Source: Mesomycoplasma ovipneumoniae
GTDB lineage: Bacteria > Bacillota_I > Bacilli_A > Mycoplasmatales > Metamycoplasmataceae
Assembly: GCF_030012565.1 (NCBI RefSeq)
Contig: NZ_CP124621.1
Location: 558,001-622,000, forward strand
Direction of reading: 5' to 3'
Length of the DNA stretch: 64,000 bases
Below are positions 21,501 to 33,613 of this stretch, piece by piece. Both the position numbers and the translations under genes were made by a program. The first letter of the stretch is position 1, and each line of letters starts with the position of its first letter. The notes beneath the pieces are model-generated. The model saw only the letters and a list, made by a program, of their open reading frames with translations, made no database searches and was not told where the DNA came from.

Positions 21501-24500
21501 CTCTCAGGTGAAAGCTCAGTAAAAGGAGTTTTGAATATTTTTGGACTTGAACTAGCATTTTGTTGAGCTGATCCAGGTTGTTCTAATTTAAGTCTATAGT
21601 CTTGTTCACCAAAAGGGATTTCAAGATCTTGACCTTGAAGTTTCAAAATTTTGTACTCAACATTTGGAACTAAATTATCTAAATCATATTCGATTTCAAA
21701 TCTTGATTTATCTTGAAATCTTGTAACTTGTGATTGAGTAATTAAAGTAATTGGAATTTTACTTGCTGTTTGTTGGTTTGGATCAGGTTGGATAGATAAA
21801 ACAATTGGGTTGTTAACAACTCGATCAAAGTTAGCAGGATCACCTTTTAATTTAATTTTTAGTTTTGCACTTGTGTCTTTAAGTTCAGACACAACCAGAG
21901 ATTCAATAACAGTTGGGATAATAACTTCTGATTCCAATATAGGAGCATAATCTAAATTATATTGTCTTTCAGGAACGGCAACTACAATATCTTGCGGCCT
22001 TGTGCCTTTAAGATCAGTATCTCTTGAGACTTCTTTGAGTACAAATTCAAAACCAATTTTGGTTCCTGGTTCGATTTGTGGAGCCCTTGCAGCTAAATCA
22101 ATATCAACTTTATAAGGTGTTGCTTGTTTAGCTGGATCTTGGGTTACTGGTAGATTAGTAATTGTGGTTATATCAGTATTATTGTTTTTATTTTTAATTT
22201 TAACATCAAATTTTGCACCATTTAAAAATGAATTATCACTATCAAAGTAAAGACTTACATTTCCAAAAACTTTTGATCCGTCCTCTTTTGTAGGGTTAAG
22301 CCCTCCAGAATTTTGGCCTGAAGGCTGGGTGGTAACTATATTACCACCAGTAGTCCCTGTTTTTAAGTCTTTAACCTCTAAGTCAGCGAGGAAGATTTTT
22401 TGGACTGTTGGTGTAAATTTCAAATTTCTTGAGCTAGATAAATGATCAATTTTAACTCCACCAATTTCGAAATTTTTAATGTCATAGGTATGGAATCTAT
22501 CAAGGTTGTTTAATTTAAAAGTAACTCTTCCAGTTGCTGGGTCATATTGAGATTCGGAAATAAAACTAATTTCTGATTGATCCGCTGCAGTTCCAGGAGC
22601 TGAGCCTGCTGGAGAGGCCGCTGTATTAGCATCTGAACGAATAATAGTAATTGTTGCAAAACTTCTTGGAATTTGTAAAAAATGTTTATTAAAAGTAAAT
22701 TCTAAAGTTGCTGATCTACCATCGGCATCTGTATTGTCATCTTGAGAAAAATTAGTTGCTTCTTGATATGCAAATTGAGCTTTAGTTTCAAAAAATGGAA
22801 TTTTTTGATCTACAGGTGCATTTTCGACCTCAACTGAGTCAAATTTGGCTACTTCCATTCTATTTGGACCTAATACTGTTGGTGTAACTGTATTTCTTCG
22901 GGCATCAACAGTTTTAATTATTAAATTACGATTTGAAGTTGATAGTCTACCCGCCCCTGGGGGTGGTGAGGTAGCTTCTTTAATTGTAAATTTAGTAATT
23001 TCGTAAGTTTTATTCGGGGCTAATCTAGCTTGACTTGTAGCTTGTGAACTAATATTATCAATTGTTACTCGTGAAATTGGACCGTCAGGAATAAAACTAA
23101 ATTTAGTTACTTGAGGACGAGGAGTAGTAGTTCTTCTACCTGGAGGAGTAGTTACAGTCGGTTGGTCAAGTTTTTCGGTAATTTCCAGTTCAACTTTGTG
23201 TTTGTTTCTTCAAAGATATTCGTCTTTTTCGTCAAATTGGAAAATTACATTTGCTGCAGTATCTTGATAGGCTCCAACTTGGGAAAAATTAGTAAGTCAA
23301 GCTTTTTTTCCTGGAGTTGTAAACTGAGTTTTGTCAACTCTTGTAGTTTTATACTCAGAAAGTTCAATTTTTTGATCTTTATAAGCAAAAAATTCAATAT
23401 TATAAAGTGAAGCTTTATTTAAGTTAGTTTCAAAGGTAGCAACATAAAAATGTGAAGCACCTGTTTGTGTTCTTGATTCATTTAATTTTTTAATTGAACT
23501 AGCTTTTCTTATTTGTTCATATTTTTTAAGAGACTCATTGTATAGTTGTACTCTAAAATTATTTTTATCACTATCTTGGTCTGATAGATCTTCTGAAGAA
23601 ATAAAGTATGCATAAATTGTTGCATCAATTCCTGAAAACTTATCTTTTTCTTCAACATAAATTAACTGATCATACAAAGCAATTGGACTTGTTTGAATAA
23701 TTGATGTTTCATTAATTGTTGTGTTACCTGATCTATCAAAAGTCGCTAAAGAATTGTAACCTGAGTTAAAATCAACAAGATTTTGATTTGGGCTTGCCAC
23801 ACTTCGTTTTGCCCGACCAGAAGTTGAGCTTGGCTTTTGAACTAGTTCAACTTTTGTGATTTTATAATTATAAGTTTCAAATAATTTGTTTGGATTAATT
23901 GTCTTGACATCAGTAGAAATATTTCTATTACTTTCGGGATCATTAACTTTAGCGTTAAGTGTATTTGTGTCAGCAGCAACTCTTAGTGTTGTTTTAGCCT
24001 CAGGTATAATAAGTGTTTTTTGACCAGTAGTGTAATTATCTGTAAGCTCAACGCTAACAGTTGAGTCAGAATTAATAATTCCGTTAACAGTTGAAGTTGT
24101 TACATTTCTATTTGTCTTATCAATCCGTTGGTATGAAACTCTAACGGTATAATTTTCTAAATATTGGGCAACTTGATCATCAAGGGTAATTTTAACATTA
24201 GCTGTTTTTTTGCTTGAATTATAGGCTGATTCAATTTTTTTAACACTAAAGCTTGTCGGGGTTGTTCGAAATAGTTTGTCTTCGTATTTAACTGACTTAT
24301 CATCAAAGGCAATTACTTGTTCTGCGTTGTTATTATCTGCATAATTAACTGAAACAATTTGGTAATAATTTAGTGTTTTTAAATTATTTGCTCTAAAAGT
24401 ATATTGCGAAGTACTTTGACCTGCTGCAGGACGACCAATTAGGTCTGCCTTATGTTCTTGACCATCGGTAATGTCAATATATTTTAATTTAATTGTTGGT

Positions 24501-27500
24501 GACTGAGCATCTAATAATAAAGTTGAATTTAATGTAATTCTTAATTCAGCATTAGTTCCTGAAAGATTAACTTTTTCAACTGCACTAATAAATGAAGCTG
24601 TATCAAAAGTAGTCTTAACTGCAGGAGCTGGGGCTGAAGCAGGTGCTGTTGGATCTTGAAGCGGACTTGTTGAGATATTTACATCCAAAAAGTTAGTATT
24701 AGCTAAGGTTGCCGGAGAATCAGCGGGAGAACCTGCAGGAGCAGGAGCCGGAGAAGTCGCGGCACCCGCAGGAGCTGGGGCTTGAGCATTATCTTGGAAC
24801 TGACTAGCACCAGAAGAAGAAGAACTGTCAAAAACACTAAGACTACGACGAGAACGAACCAAAGGAACAAGATTTGAAGACTGACTTGCTGAGTGTATTT
24901 TGGTTGAATCAGTTGAAGTTACTGTATTTAGCGGGAAATATTTAACTACTTTTTGGTTTGCATCAACATCTGGAATAAACTCAAGCTTTGAAATTTCAAA
25001 ACGGCTTCCTACCGGAACCTTATTTGCTAGATTATCCTTATTAATTCGAAAGACAGCAAGACCATCTTGGTCAACAGTTGTCTCAACACTAAGATCAGGA
25101 TCATCGGCACCTGCGGCTTGGAATTTTTTAAATGTTAGTCTAACTTTATTGTTAACTAAAAATCAGTTTTTATTAATATCAAAAACCATTCTTAGAACCG
25201 CACCATGACGTTTAAATTCAGTTTGGGCAATATAATTAGGAGTAACATCCCGAGCAGTTGTTGCAAATTCTTTTTGGCTTTCAGTAAGAGTATTTAAAAA
25301 TCCAAGGCGAACGCCGTTGACAAAAATATCAACAATTGAATAAACTGTATACTTTTCTAAATCTTCTAATAAAAATTTAACAGTAGCCACGTTGCTTTGC
25401 TCATCAAAACTAATTTGGGCACCTGCTTGCGAAATTGCACCGGTACGATTTGACTTTACAACTAATTTTATGTCTGCAGCTGCACTGGCAGCTTTAGGAC
25501 CACTGACATAATCTTTGAAAAATTGTTTTGGGTCTTTAATTTTAAGTTCAATACCAGCTTGAGTATCGGTTAAATTGGTTTGCTCGAGGGTTAAGCCAGG
25601 CATTTTTGTTGCTAATTCTTGTTCCAATAAAGTTTTGTCAATTTTAATTTCAGAAATTAAAGACTTTGTTGAAAAGAGTTTTTTGTGTTTGTCTTCAACT
25701 TCGGTTTTGTCAAAAACTACATTAATATTGTTTGCAACTGGACTTGCCTCAGGAGCTGAACGCCGAACACGACGACCGATTGAACGAGTACTGCGAGTTA
25801 GTACTTTTTTAGATAGTTTTAAATCTTTAACTTCATAAGTACTTGCCTCATCAAGACCATCAATTACAAATACAGCCTGGTTATTTGAAACAATAACTTT
25901 GCTTGATTTTTTAATTTCAGTGTCTTTAGTTTTTAGAACATATTCAAGTTCAGCATCAAATTGTTCATTTAAAATATCATCATTAACTGAGTCAAAAAAG
26001 ACTGTAAGTTCAACACTTGTCTCTGAGACATCAACATAAGAAATATTTTTAACACTAACAGTGGTTAATTGAGTTACAAATTCTTTAGGTTGATCAACTA
26101 TATTTGCTGCAAAAGGAATTGAATAAATACCATTTGGCCTAACAACAGAAATTGAACTAACTTCGTATTTTGTTAGTTTTTCTAGATTGTTATTAAATTC
26201 AAATTCAACTGAAGCAGAAGTCTTAGGAGTTTGGCCAGCAATTGAATTTTCGGCTTTAATTTTTGCTGAAGCCAGTACTATTTTTCCAGTTAGTTTGTTA
26301 ATTAATGTTAATGTTGCAAGTTGGTCATTTTTTAGTTTTAGAATTTCATTATTTGAGTTAGAAAATTCAACCTTAATTTTTGCTGACTGTTGTTTGTCAA
26401 TTCCGTTTGTAGAATCTGCTGGATTAAATACAATACTTGAGACAACAACGTCAGTTGCAAATTTTAGAGTTTTTTGGTTTGAACTAGCTGTAATTTCAGC
26501 AGATTTTGAATCAGTTTGGGCTAGAAAATCATTAACTATTTTAAATTTAGGACCACTTGTTTTATTTACTTCATTAGTTTGGACATCAGATTTGTTCGCC
26601 AAACTTAAAAGGGCGATTTTAAAGTCTTTACCTTCAGCAAGACCTTCAAAAGTAATTTCAGCTTTTAGCCGTCCGTCGTCTAGTTTTTGAATTTGAACTG
26701 TTTTTTTAATAGTTGAATTTTGTGCAGTGGCATCAACATTAACCAGTTGGGCTACCGGATCACCGTCTTGCTTAATTTCAACGTCAATTTGTTTACCAGC
26801 TAAATAAGAATCTCTAATTGGGTCAAAATAAATTTCGGCCTTAACTGAGTTTTGTTTAATATCTGAATAGACAAGATTTTTAACTTCAATACTGTCAACA
26901 TTTACAACAAAACTTTTAGTACTGTCTTCAGTAAAGTTATTGTTATCTTTGTAAATTAAATAATCAGGACGAGAATAGTCATTTACTGAAACTAACTCAT
27001 ATTTTACTGCTCGGTCAAGATTTGAAAAAGTAAATTCTGCTTCAATTTGATCACCTTTTTCTGACGCTGTTGCACTTGAGGCTACAATTGCGTTAGTTTC
27101 AGTGTTTTTTATTAAAAGGGTTAGCTGTTTTCGCTGGCTAGCAACTTGCTGCAAGAGTAACTTTTGGGCGTCGGCAAAAGTTAGCTTTACTTTAACAGTT
27201 TCATTTTCATTTGAAGTAACTTGGAAAGTTTTTAGCTCAGGAGATGAGTAGAATTTTTCGGATGCAATACTTGTTTTTTCAAGATCTAGGCTGTAATTAT
27301 CAAGCCTTTTTTGGAATAAAAAGCCAACTGAGGTTTGAATATCTTTATTTTTTGTCTCGTTAGTAATACTTAAAATTGAATATTCTGAACCAGCCTCAAC
27401 TGCTTGGTTAAAGTCTAATTTTAATACTAAATTTGAATCAACAGTCCCGCTTGCCTCGATAGTTTTTTTCTCTCTTGAGTTTTGAAGAACAACTTTGATA

Positions 27501-30500
27501 CTGTCGCCAGTCAAAAAAGTATCACTAACTGGGTCAAATGACAGTTCAATTGCCATTTTATCGTGAGACTGGGCAGTTTGGACTACTTTGATAATTTTTG
27601 CTGTACTTGCCACGGTAGCAAAATTACGCTGCTGAGCAGATTCTTCTTTTAATTGCTCGTTAAATTCAATTTTTTGACCGTCAAGCAAAATCTCACTAAC
27701 TGTATAGTGGCTTAATTTGTCAAGATTTTGAACATTAAATTCAACTTTGTTAAGTCCGTCTTGGAATTTAATTTCTTCAGCTTGGGCTGAGGCAACTGTT
27801 CCAGTTGCGTTATTTTTTAAGAAAATAACAGCTTTTTTTAGTGATAAATTTGCTCTTTTATTGTAGTTTGGATCTTTTGTGGTAAAATTAACAGTCAATT
27901 TTGCACTGTCTTGGGTAGGCTGAGCTGAAATTGAAGCAATATCACTTAGAGTATAAAAATAAGGTAAATTATCAGTTTCTTGTTGGTTTAGATCAATAAA
28001 TTTATACTCTAAATTATTAAAAGCCTCGTCTTGGCCTGGAGCTGGATCTAATTTGAAAAAAGTATATTTTTTCCCTGGATTAAGATTGTCTAGTTTAACT
28101 GAAAGGATATTGTTTGTAAGAACTGAATATTCAGGAGTTGCTGTTGAATCTAAAGGTTGGGATTTAACTTCTTGGTCGTCTTCAGATTTAAAAATTGCAT
28201 TAAATTTTTTGCCATTTAAATAACGGTTGAAATTTGGATCAATATAAATTGAAGCCTTAGCGTCTGTTAAGCTAATTGACTCAAAGTTTGCCCCGATTAT
28301 TTTAACTTTTTGGAAGGTGGTTGTAAATCTTGCATTTAAGTCAAGAATTCCTTCTGAACTGAAAAAGTCAGTTTTTCCGAGTATTTCAACATCAGCAACT
28401 TGGTACTCAGTTTTAGGATCAAGATTTTTAAGATCAAAATACATAACAAGCTTGTCGTCTTGTAACTCGTGGTAGCTTGGGTTAGCCCCAATAGGAACTG
28501 AATTTTTCAAGTTAGCAAGATTTAAGTTAATTGTTTCGGTTAGGTTAGTAAAGCCTGGCTGACCAAAGACTATTTTGGCATTTAAGTCTAAATTGGCGTC
28601 TTGGATATTTTTAAAATCACCATTAATTGTTACCTTAGCACGCGCACTTGTCTGGTCAACGTTTTCAAAACTGATGTCGGAAACATAATATTTGACAAAA
28701 AACTCGTCTAGCGGTAAATTTTGCTGTGTTTTTTTGTTAGGATCAAAATTGATTGCAACAGCAACCTCGGGATAGTCAGAAATTACGATTTTTTCAAGTT
28801 TGTATGTTGTTGAGCTCTCAAAGTTTTCAAGTTCAAATTTAATCTCAGAACCCTGAGGAATACTTGCTTTTGATTTATAGACTTTTTGGGGCTCATCTTT
28901 TTTGTGATAGTATAAATAAAGCTCTTTGTCGTTTAAAAAAGATGAATCAAGACCAAAGCCAAAAGTGTATTCAACTTTTGAGGCAAGAATTTTTGGCTCT
29001 AATTTAATAAAAGTCTTAAGATCTGAAATTGAAGTAATAAAATTACGACTTGGTGAACCAGTCTCGAGACTGTTATCTCAAGCTAAATTTAAATAATCAT
29101 AGCCATCTCTGTTTTTAGCAAAAACAGAATTTTGACTTAGGCTATCAAAGACAACCTTGCTAAGACCGTATTTTGTTTTATTTGTAAGTCCTTTTGGTTC
29201 AAAGCTAATTTGGTAAGAATTTGTCTGATCTGTTTTTCTAAAAACACCACTAACTGGCAAAATTGAACTGTCATCTAAATATAGATGGGCCTTAGTTCCT
29301 TCTAAATTATCAACTGAGACAACAGATAAGTCAACTTTAGAAAAAGTCGCTCCGGTAGCAATTTTGGACTCAACAATTGCCGCTGGTGTATGAAAGTTTT
29401 TGATGAATGTTTGGCCAAATTCAACTTTGGAAGACTCGAGCTCAAAACTCTCGATTTGATAAGAAGAACCTGGAGCTAAATTATTAAGGTCAAAGCTTGC
29501 TAAATTAGCGGCAAAAAATGAACTGACACTAAATTTTTGGTCTGTTAAAATGTTTGTATAGTTTAGTTTTATTGGCTTGTTTTCCAAATTAGGGCTTGAG
29601 TCCAGTGTTGAAAAATTAACTGTAAGTCTTTTTGAGTCAAAACTTAAATTTTGGTCAATTAAAGACTCAGCACGATAATTATATTTGCCGGTTGTTGCCT
29701 CAAAAAGTTTTTCTTTTTGGGCATCTTGTTCGTAGTTAATCTGGGGAGCTAGGGCAATTTTTTGCATTGGCACAAGTGGAATATCACTAGCCGGGGCAGA
29801 ACTGTCAACATAACGAATTGCACTAATTTTATAATCCATTCCCGGGTGAAGATTTTCGAGGCTAAATTCAGCCACTCCGTTTTTAACGGTCGCTGAATCA
29901 ACATAAGAAGTGTGAATTTCTTGGGAATTACTTAGTGGGTCAGTGGGTGCTGACTGATTTTTTAGGACATAATAATACTCTAAGGCAACTTTTTTGCCCT
30001 CAAGATTAGCAGCCTCGTCAGCAAATTTTAGTGAAACTGAGGCACTAGAAGGAGTTTTGGTTTGAAAGTTAATTGTTGAAACTGCAGGCGGAGTATCGAC
30101 AAAATTGGTAACATTTTGACCAAAGGCAATTACTTTTTTGGCAGAAAATCTTTTTTGCTTTTTATCATCAAGATAAACTTTTAGATAGTATCTTTTTCCA
30201 AAACTAAGACCATTATAATTTGAAGATAGCCGTCAAGTTCGACTAAATTCATCATAAATGGCTTTGTGTGAAACAATTACGTCTTTTCCTTGCTCATCAG
30301 CTGTAAAGTCAACATTTAAATCTTGATAATTTAGTTTATATGAATCTAAATCACTTAGGGCAAATTCAAGTTCATAGCCAATATTATCACGATTAATATG
30401 TTTAAAATCAACAATATTATATTGAAGTGTATTTCAAGACTTTAAAAGGAAAGGAAGAAAACTGAGTGAACCAATACTAAGACCACCAAAGGCAAGCAGC

Positions 30501-30571
30501 GAAAGTATGATTGCACGTTTTTTAGTTGCTTTCATTAATTTTTTCTCTTTTTTTGTTAGATTTTCAGCCAT
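18566..30571 (-). CDS. Giant repeat-built surface protein, operon A first gene (4,001 aa)
   Basis: The frame from ATG 30571 to TAA 18566 is continuous with TGA as Trp. I chose ATG 30571 because AGAGGAG lies 8 bp upstream. Residues 1-18 are Lys-rich and ~19-42 hydrophobic (signal anchor, no lipobox). Then come roughly 25 or more ~110-residue modules with the same strand pattern as its partner ('SAKLTVNF', 'LDKLSHYTVSEI'). Sites RVRR|S (after 1604), RSRR|S (after 1909) and RAKR|S (after 2256) split it into four parts; the second is followed by a Ser/Ala/Pro-rich linker. Near 3,239-3,400 a predicted helical hairpin (coiled coil, Glu/Gln/Leu-rich) interrupts an otherwise conserved C-terminal domain. 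The C-terminus ends WLRITY. The family is not recognised beyond a possible DUF1410 resemblance. Adhesion or host interaction is inferred from architecture only. Confidence 0.88.
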
Positions 30572-30712
30572 AATTACTCCTCTTTTTATATAATACAGAT
30601 TTTGTTTTAATTTTACCATTTTTTTGTCTATTAATGACAAAAAACAAAGCTTGAAATTATTTCAACTTTGTTTCTTTAAATAAAAAATAGATAGGTAAAA
30701 TAAATTTTAGAC
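30572..30712 (-). promoter_or_regulatory. Leader of giant operon A with attenuator-like hairpin
   Basis: On the minus strand the segment 30673-30642 forms a strong hairpin (AAACAAAG/CTTTGTTT plus TTGAAA/TTTCAA) followed by T6, the shape of an intrinsic terminator. It stands between the upstream promoters and the gene. A weak TATTAT at about 30588-30583 after the hairpin could be a proximal -10 box. The layout is conserved before operon B. It could be an attenuator or a barrier to incoming transcription. Confidence 0.55.
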
Positions 30713-30903
30713 TTTACTAGATATTTCAATAGTATGTCTTAATTATACTAAAATATTTTAAAATCCAAAGAAAATATTAAAATATTTTTAGCAATCAAAC
30801 ATTTTAGTAATATCTCGATAAGTATGACCTTATTATACCAAAATACTTTAAGATCAAAAGAAAAAAGTAAATAAAAAAATATTTTTAGTAATCAAAGATT
30901 TTA
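30713..30903 (-). promoter_or_regulatory. Two ~90-bp tandem repeats, each with a promoter-like pair of boxes
   Basis: Units 30713-30802 and 30803-30903 are imperfect copies. On the minus strand, each has a TATAAT (30747-30742 and 30837-30832) with TTTGGA or TTTTGA 16 bp upstream. In operon B the second unit has TACAAT instead of TATAAT (62574-62569). Confidence 0.5.
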
Positions 30904-30943
30904 GGCAAAAATTAATCAGCAAAAAAATTTTTAAAAAAAATGC

Positions 30944-30971
30944 TTGGTCAAAAATAAAAATAAGTTATAAT
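30944..30971 (+). promoter_or_regulatory. Promoter of structured RNA copy 3
   Basis: TTGGTC (30944-30949), 16 bp, TATAAT (30966-30971). It points away from the giant operon. Confidence 0.75.
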
Positions 30972-30977
30972 TACACA

Positions 30978-31452
30978 CACTAAGAATAATTAATAAATTT
31001 TGATGTTAAATTAAGGGGGAATTAGTTATGTTTTTTGGTTAAAAAAATCAGAAAATGCGAATTTTTCGTCATATTTTTAAATATGATGCAATGCCTTAAA
31101 TTTAACCGTTTAGAAATCTATAAATTTATGGCTTTTAGTTATTGTTCTTTCAAAACTTCATATGTTTTTTAGGCTCAATGTAAGTAAAAACGAGTTTTCT
31201 ATTTACATTGAGTTTAAATAGTAGTTGTATTTTTTGATGATTTTTGTTAGTGTTTTGAACTAAAAAAGCAGTTTAAAAATTCAATAATTTTGCTTCTTAA
31301 GTTAAAATTTTAGCTTTTTTAGTTTGTTTTATTTGATTAATAAGCAGATTTTTGTTCGTGAGTGTTAGATTTAAAATTCAGTGTTTTTGCTTTGATAGTT
31401 ATTTTTTTGACTTTGCCAAAAAAGTTAAAAAATCCCCAAAATAAACCAAAAA
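30978..31452 (+). ncRNA. Structured RNA unit, copy 3
   Basis: GGGGG is followed by a short ORF M-F-F-G-stop at 31028-31042. H1 is TCATATTT/AAATATGA. H3 surrounds the invariant core ACCGTTTAGAAATCTA (about 31097-31132). H2 has a perfect CTCAATGTAA/TTACATTGAG stem at about 31173-31211. The terminator region is degenerate, and similarity to copy 4 ends at about 31452, where island sequence begins. Confidence 0.65.
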
Positions 31453-31505
31453 AATCAACCTTAGTGTTAATTTTTTTGTCCTGGTTTAGTATCAAGGTAT
31501 TTTGA

Positions 31506-31555
31506 CCTAAATTGTAAGTTAAGTGTATATGTTGCGCTTGAACTTACAATTTAGG
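31506..31555. repeat. Perfect 15-bp inverted repeat before the first R-M operon
   Basis: CCTAAATTGTAAGTT (31506-31520) and its exact complement AACTTACAATTTAGG (31541-31555) are separated by 20 bp. It lies just upstream of the HTH-methyltransferase promoter and may be an operator or a boundary. The half-motif ACTTACAAT recurs before the second R-M operon (34003-34011). Confidence 0.7.
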
Positions 31556-31557
31556 AA

Positions 31558-31587
31558 CTTGAGGAAACTCAAGTTTTTTGCTATAAT
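31558..31587 (+). promoter_or_regulatory. Promoter and palindromic operator of the first R-M operon
   Basis: TTGAGG (31559-31564), 17 bp, TATAAT (31582-31587). The palindrome CTTGAG-GAAA-CTCAAG (31558-31573) overlaps the -35 box, a natural place for the HTH domain encoded just downstream to bind and repress. Confidence 0.65.
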
Positions 31588-31618
31588 TAAACAGGATAAA
31601 AAGGCAATAGGGGATTGT

Positions 31619-32788
31619 GTGAACATATCGTATGAGCCATTATGGAATCTTTTGAAATCAAGAAATATGAACAAAAAAGATTTATTAGAAAAAGCAAATT
31701 TAACAACAAATTGCATAGCTAATATGGGAAAGAATGAGTATATATCACTTAGAAATATTGAAAAGATATGCGAAGCACTTCAATGTAATGTAGAACAGGT
31801 TATTAGTTTTAAAAAATATGAGGGTAATGATATGTTAAAATTTTTTGATTTTTGTTCAGGAATTGGCGGAGGAAGAATTGGATTAGAAAACAATGGACTA
31901 GAGTGTGTTGGTCATTGTGAGATAGATGAAAAAACTGCAGAAACTTATAAATTATTTTTTGATGATGGTAGAAATTTTGGAGATTTAACCAAAGTTAATA
32001 TAGACAAATTACCTAATTTTGATTTTATGATTGCAGGATTTCCGTGCCAAACATTTTCAATTGTAGGTAAAAGGGCAGGGTTTGAAGATGAAAGAGGACA
32101 GATAATATACTCCTTAATTGAAATTATGAAACAAAAAAAAGTAAAGTATTTTATTTTAGAGAATGTTAAAGGATTGATAAATCATGATAAAGGAAATACT
32201 TTTAAAACAATCAAGGAAGCACTTGAAAACATAGGGTATAATATCTACTATAAAGTCTTAAATAGTCTAGATTTTGGCGTTCCTCAAATTAGAGAGAGAA
32301 TATATATTGTTGGTTTTAAAAAAGGATATGATAATGGTATGTTTGAATTTCCTATCAACAATTTATCAAATAAAGATTTTTCTTGGTTTATCGACGAAGA
32401 TAATAACTTGGAGTTAGATATTTTAGATAAAACATTTCAAAAGTATTTATCAAATAAATATAATCAAAACAAGATTGCTAATGAACAAGTGTTAAGTCTA
32501 GAAAATTATGTCATTGATTGACGACAATCTGATTTGCGCAAATATGATAAAATCTTTCCAACATTAAGAGCTGGAAGACACGGATTACTTTATATAAGAA
32601 ATGGGAAAATAAAAAAACTTAGTGGATATGAAGCATTGTTATTACAAGGTTTTCCAAAAGATATTGCAGAAAAAGTAAAACAAAATGGATTAAATAATAA
32701 TAAAGTATTATCTCAAGCAGGAAATGCAATGACGGTAAATGTTATAGATGCTATTGCTAAAGCAATGATTAAAAATATTAGAGGTTAG
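31619..32788 (+). CDS. HTH-DNA cytosine-5 methyltransferase fusion (first R-M system)
   Basis: 389 aa from GTG 31619, which follows AGGGG; an upstream in-frame ATG at 31523 would precede the promoter. Residues 1-~68 form a Cro/CI-type HTH domain, homologous to the separate regulator at 34055. The C5 methyltransferase follows: motif I 'FDFCSGIGGGRIGLE', catalytic PCQ with Cys143, ENV in 'FILENVKG', 'PQIRERIYIV' and C-terminal 'GNAMTVNV'. It transfers methyl from S-adenosylmethionine to cytosine to protect host DNA. An internal GAGGG plus ATG 31832 could also yield the bare 318-aa enzyme. The HTH extension recalls M.SsoII and M.EcoRII, which repress their own genes; autoregulation here is inferred. 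The neighbouring HinP1I-like nuclease suggests GCGC as the target. Confidence 0.88.
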
Positions 32789-32797
32789 GTTAAGAAT

Positions 32798-33553
32798 ATG
32801 GGTGAAATTGATAAAGTAAAACTAGGGTCGAAAACTGCAAAAGACGGATTTAGAAATGAACAACATATAGCAGATAAATTTAATGATTGGCAAAATGATG
32901 ATGAAGCTAAAGAATGGTTGACAATTATGGGCTATACTTTAGAAAAAATTGAATATGTAAGAGCAATTGTTATTAGAGGATATAAAGCTGATTTGAATGT
33001 AAAAGTACAAGTTAAATTAAAGGATGCACTTGATATTGAAAATATACAAATAAAACTTGTAAGCAATAAGAAAGGGTTTAATCAAATAGATAAAAGATGA
33101 TTAAAAAGTTATAACGAATTATGGAATATTCCATTGAATGTATATAAAATCTTGCGATATTTTACTGGAGAATTAAAACCTTATAAAGATAATGTTAGAG
33201 ATAATAGAAGAATGTTTATGGACGAATTAACTGATGAAGAAAGAAACTTAGTTTTAGATTGGTTAAATAACAATAAGTTGTTAATAATATCTGATATATT
33301 AAAGGGACGAGGAGAATTTTCAGCAGAATGGGTTTTAGTTGCACAAAAATTACAAGAAGATGCTAGATGGGTTTTGAAAAATATAAATGAAGTAATAAAT
33401 CATTATTTTGCAGATGGTAAAGTTGAAGTAAGTCCTGGAGGGTCGATAAAACTTGGTAAAGTTACGCTTCAAAGAAAAGGCGGGGACAATGGAAGACCGA
33501 CTGCAAATATGTTACAATTCAAGATAGATCCGACAGAACTTTTTGATATATAA
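32798..33553 (+). CDS. HinP1I-like type II restriction endonuclease (first R-M system)
   Basis: 251 aa, close to HinP1I in length. Long stretches match my recollection of HinP1I: 'LGSKTAKDGF', 'DALDIENIQIKLVSNK', 'GFNQID', 'FTGEL', 'QRKGGDNGR' and 'ANMLQFKIDPTELFDI'. D65, Q84 and K86 have the same 19-residue spacing as the HinP1I active residues D62, Q81 and K83, a PD-(D/E)xK variant with Gln. HinP1I cuts G^CGC, so the same site is predicted, not shown. AGAGGTTAGG serves as ribosome-binding site, 9 bp after the methyltransferase, so the two are one operon. One Trp is TGA, which would truncate the enzyme in a standard-code host. A strong terminator follows. Confidence 0.85.
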
Positions 33554-33560
33554 ATTGTCA

Positions 33561-33593
33561 AGACGATTAGATAAAAATCTAGTCGTCTTTTTT
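33561..33593 (+). terminator. Terminator of the first R-M operon
   Basis: AGACGATTAGAT / ATCTAGTCGTCT stem (12 bp, one G-T) with an AAAA loop and T6, directly after the endonuclease stop. Confidence 0.88.
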
Positions 33594-33613
33594 AATACAA
33601 GAAAGGACCAAAT

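Larger units (their letters stand above)
6626..31452. repeat. 25-kb segmental duplication, copy A
   Basis: The sequence from the solo IS end through both giant genes, their leader and a structured RNA unit matches 36471-63190 in the same order and orientation, apart from the later IS insertion there. Most of the coding sequence looks more than 90% identical by eye. Divergence is concentrated in interdomain linkers and the C-terminal domains. Confidence 0.85.

Noticed and set aside
30713-30903. Tandem ~90-bp units considered as a CRISPR or satellite array
   Set aside because: Only two imperfect units with no spacer-repeat pattern and no cas genes; promoter-like boxes explain them better.
31523-31618. 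Upstream start at 31523 for the HTH-methyltransferase gene
   Set aside because: It would place the TATAAT box and the palindrome inside the coding region; GTG 31619 has AGGGG upstream and matches the start of the homologous regulator at 34055.
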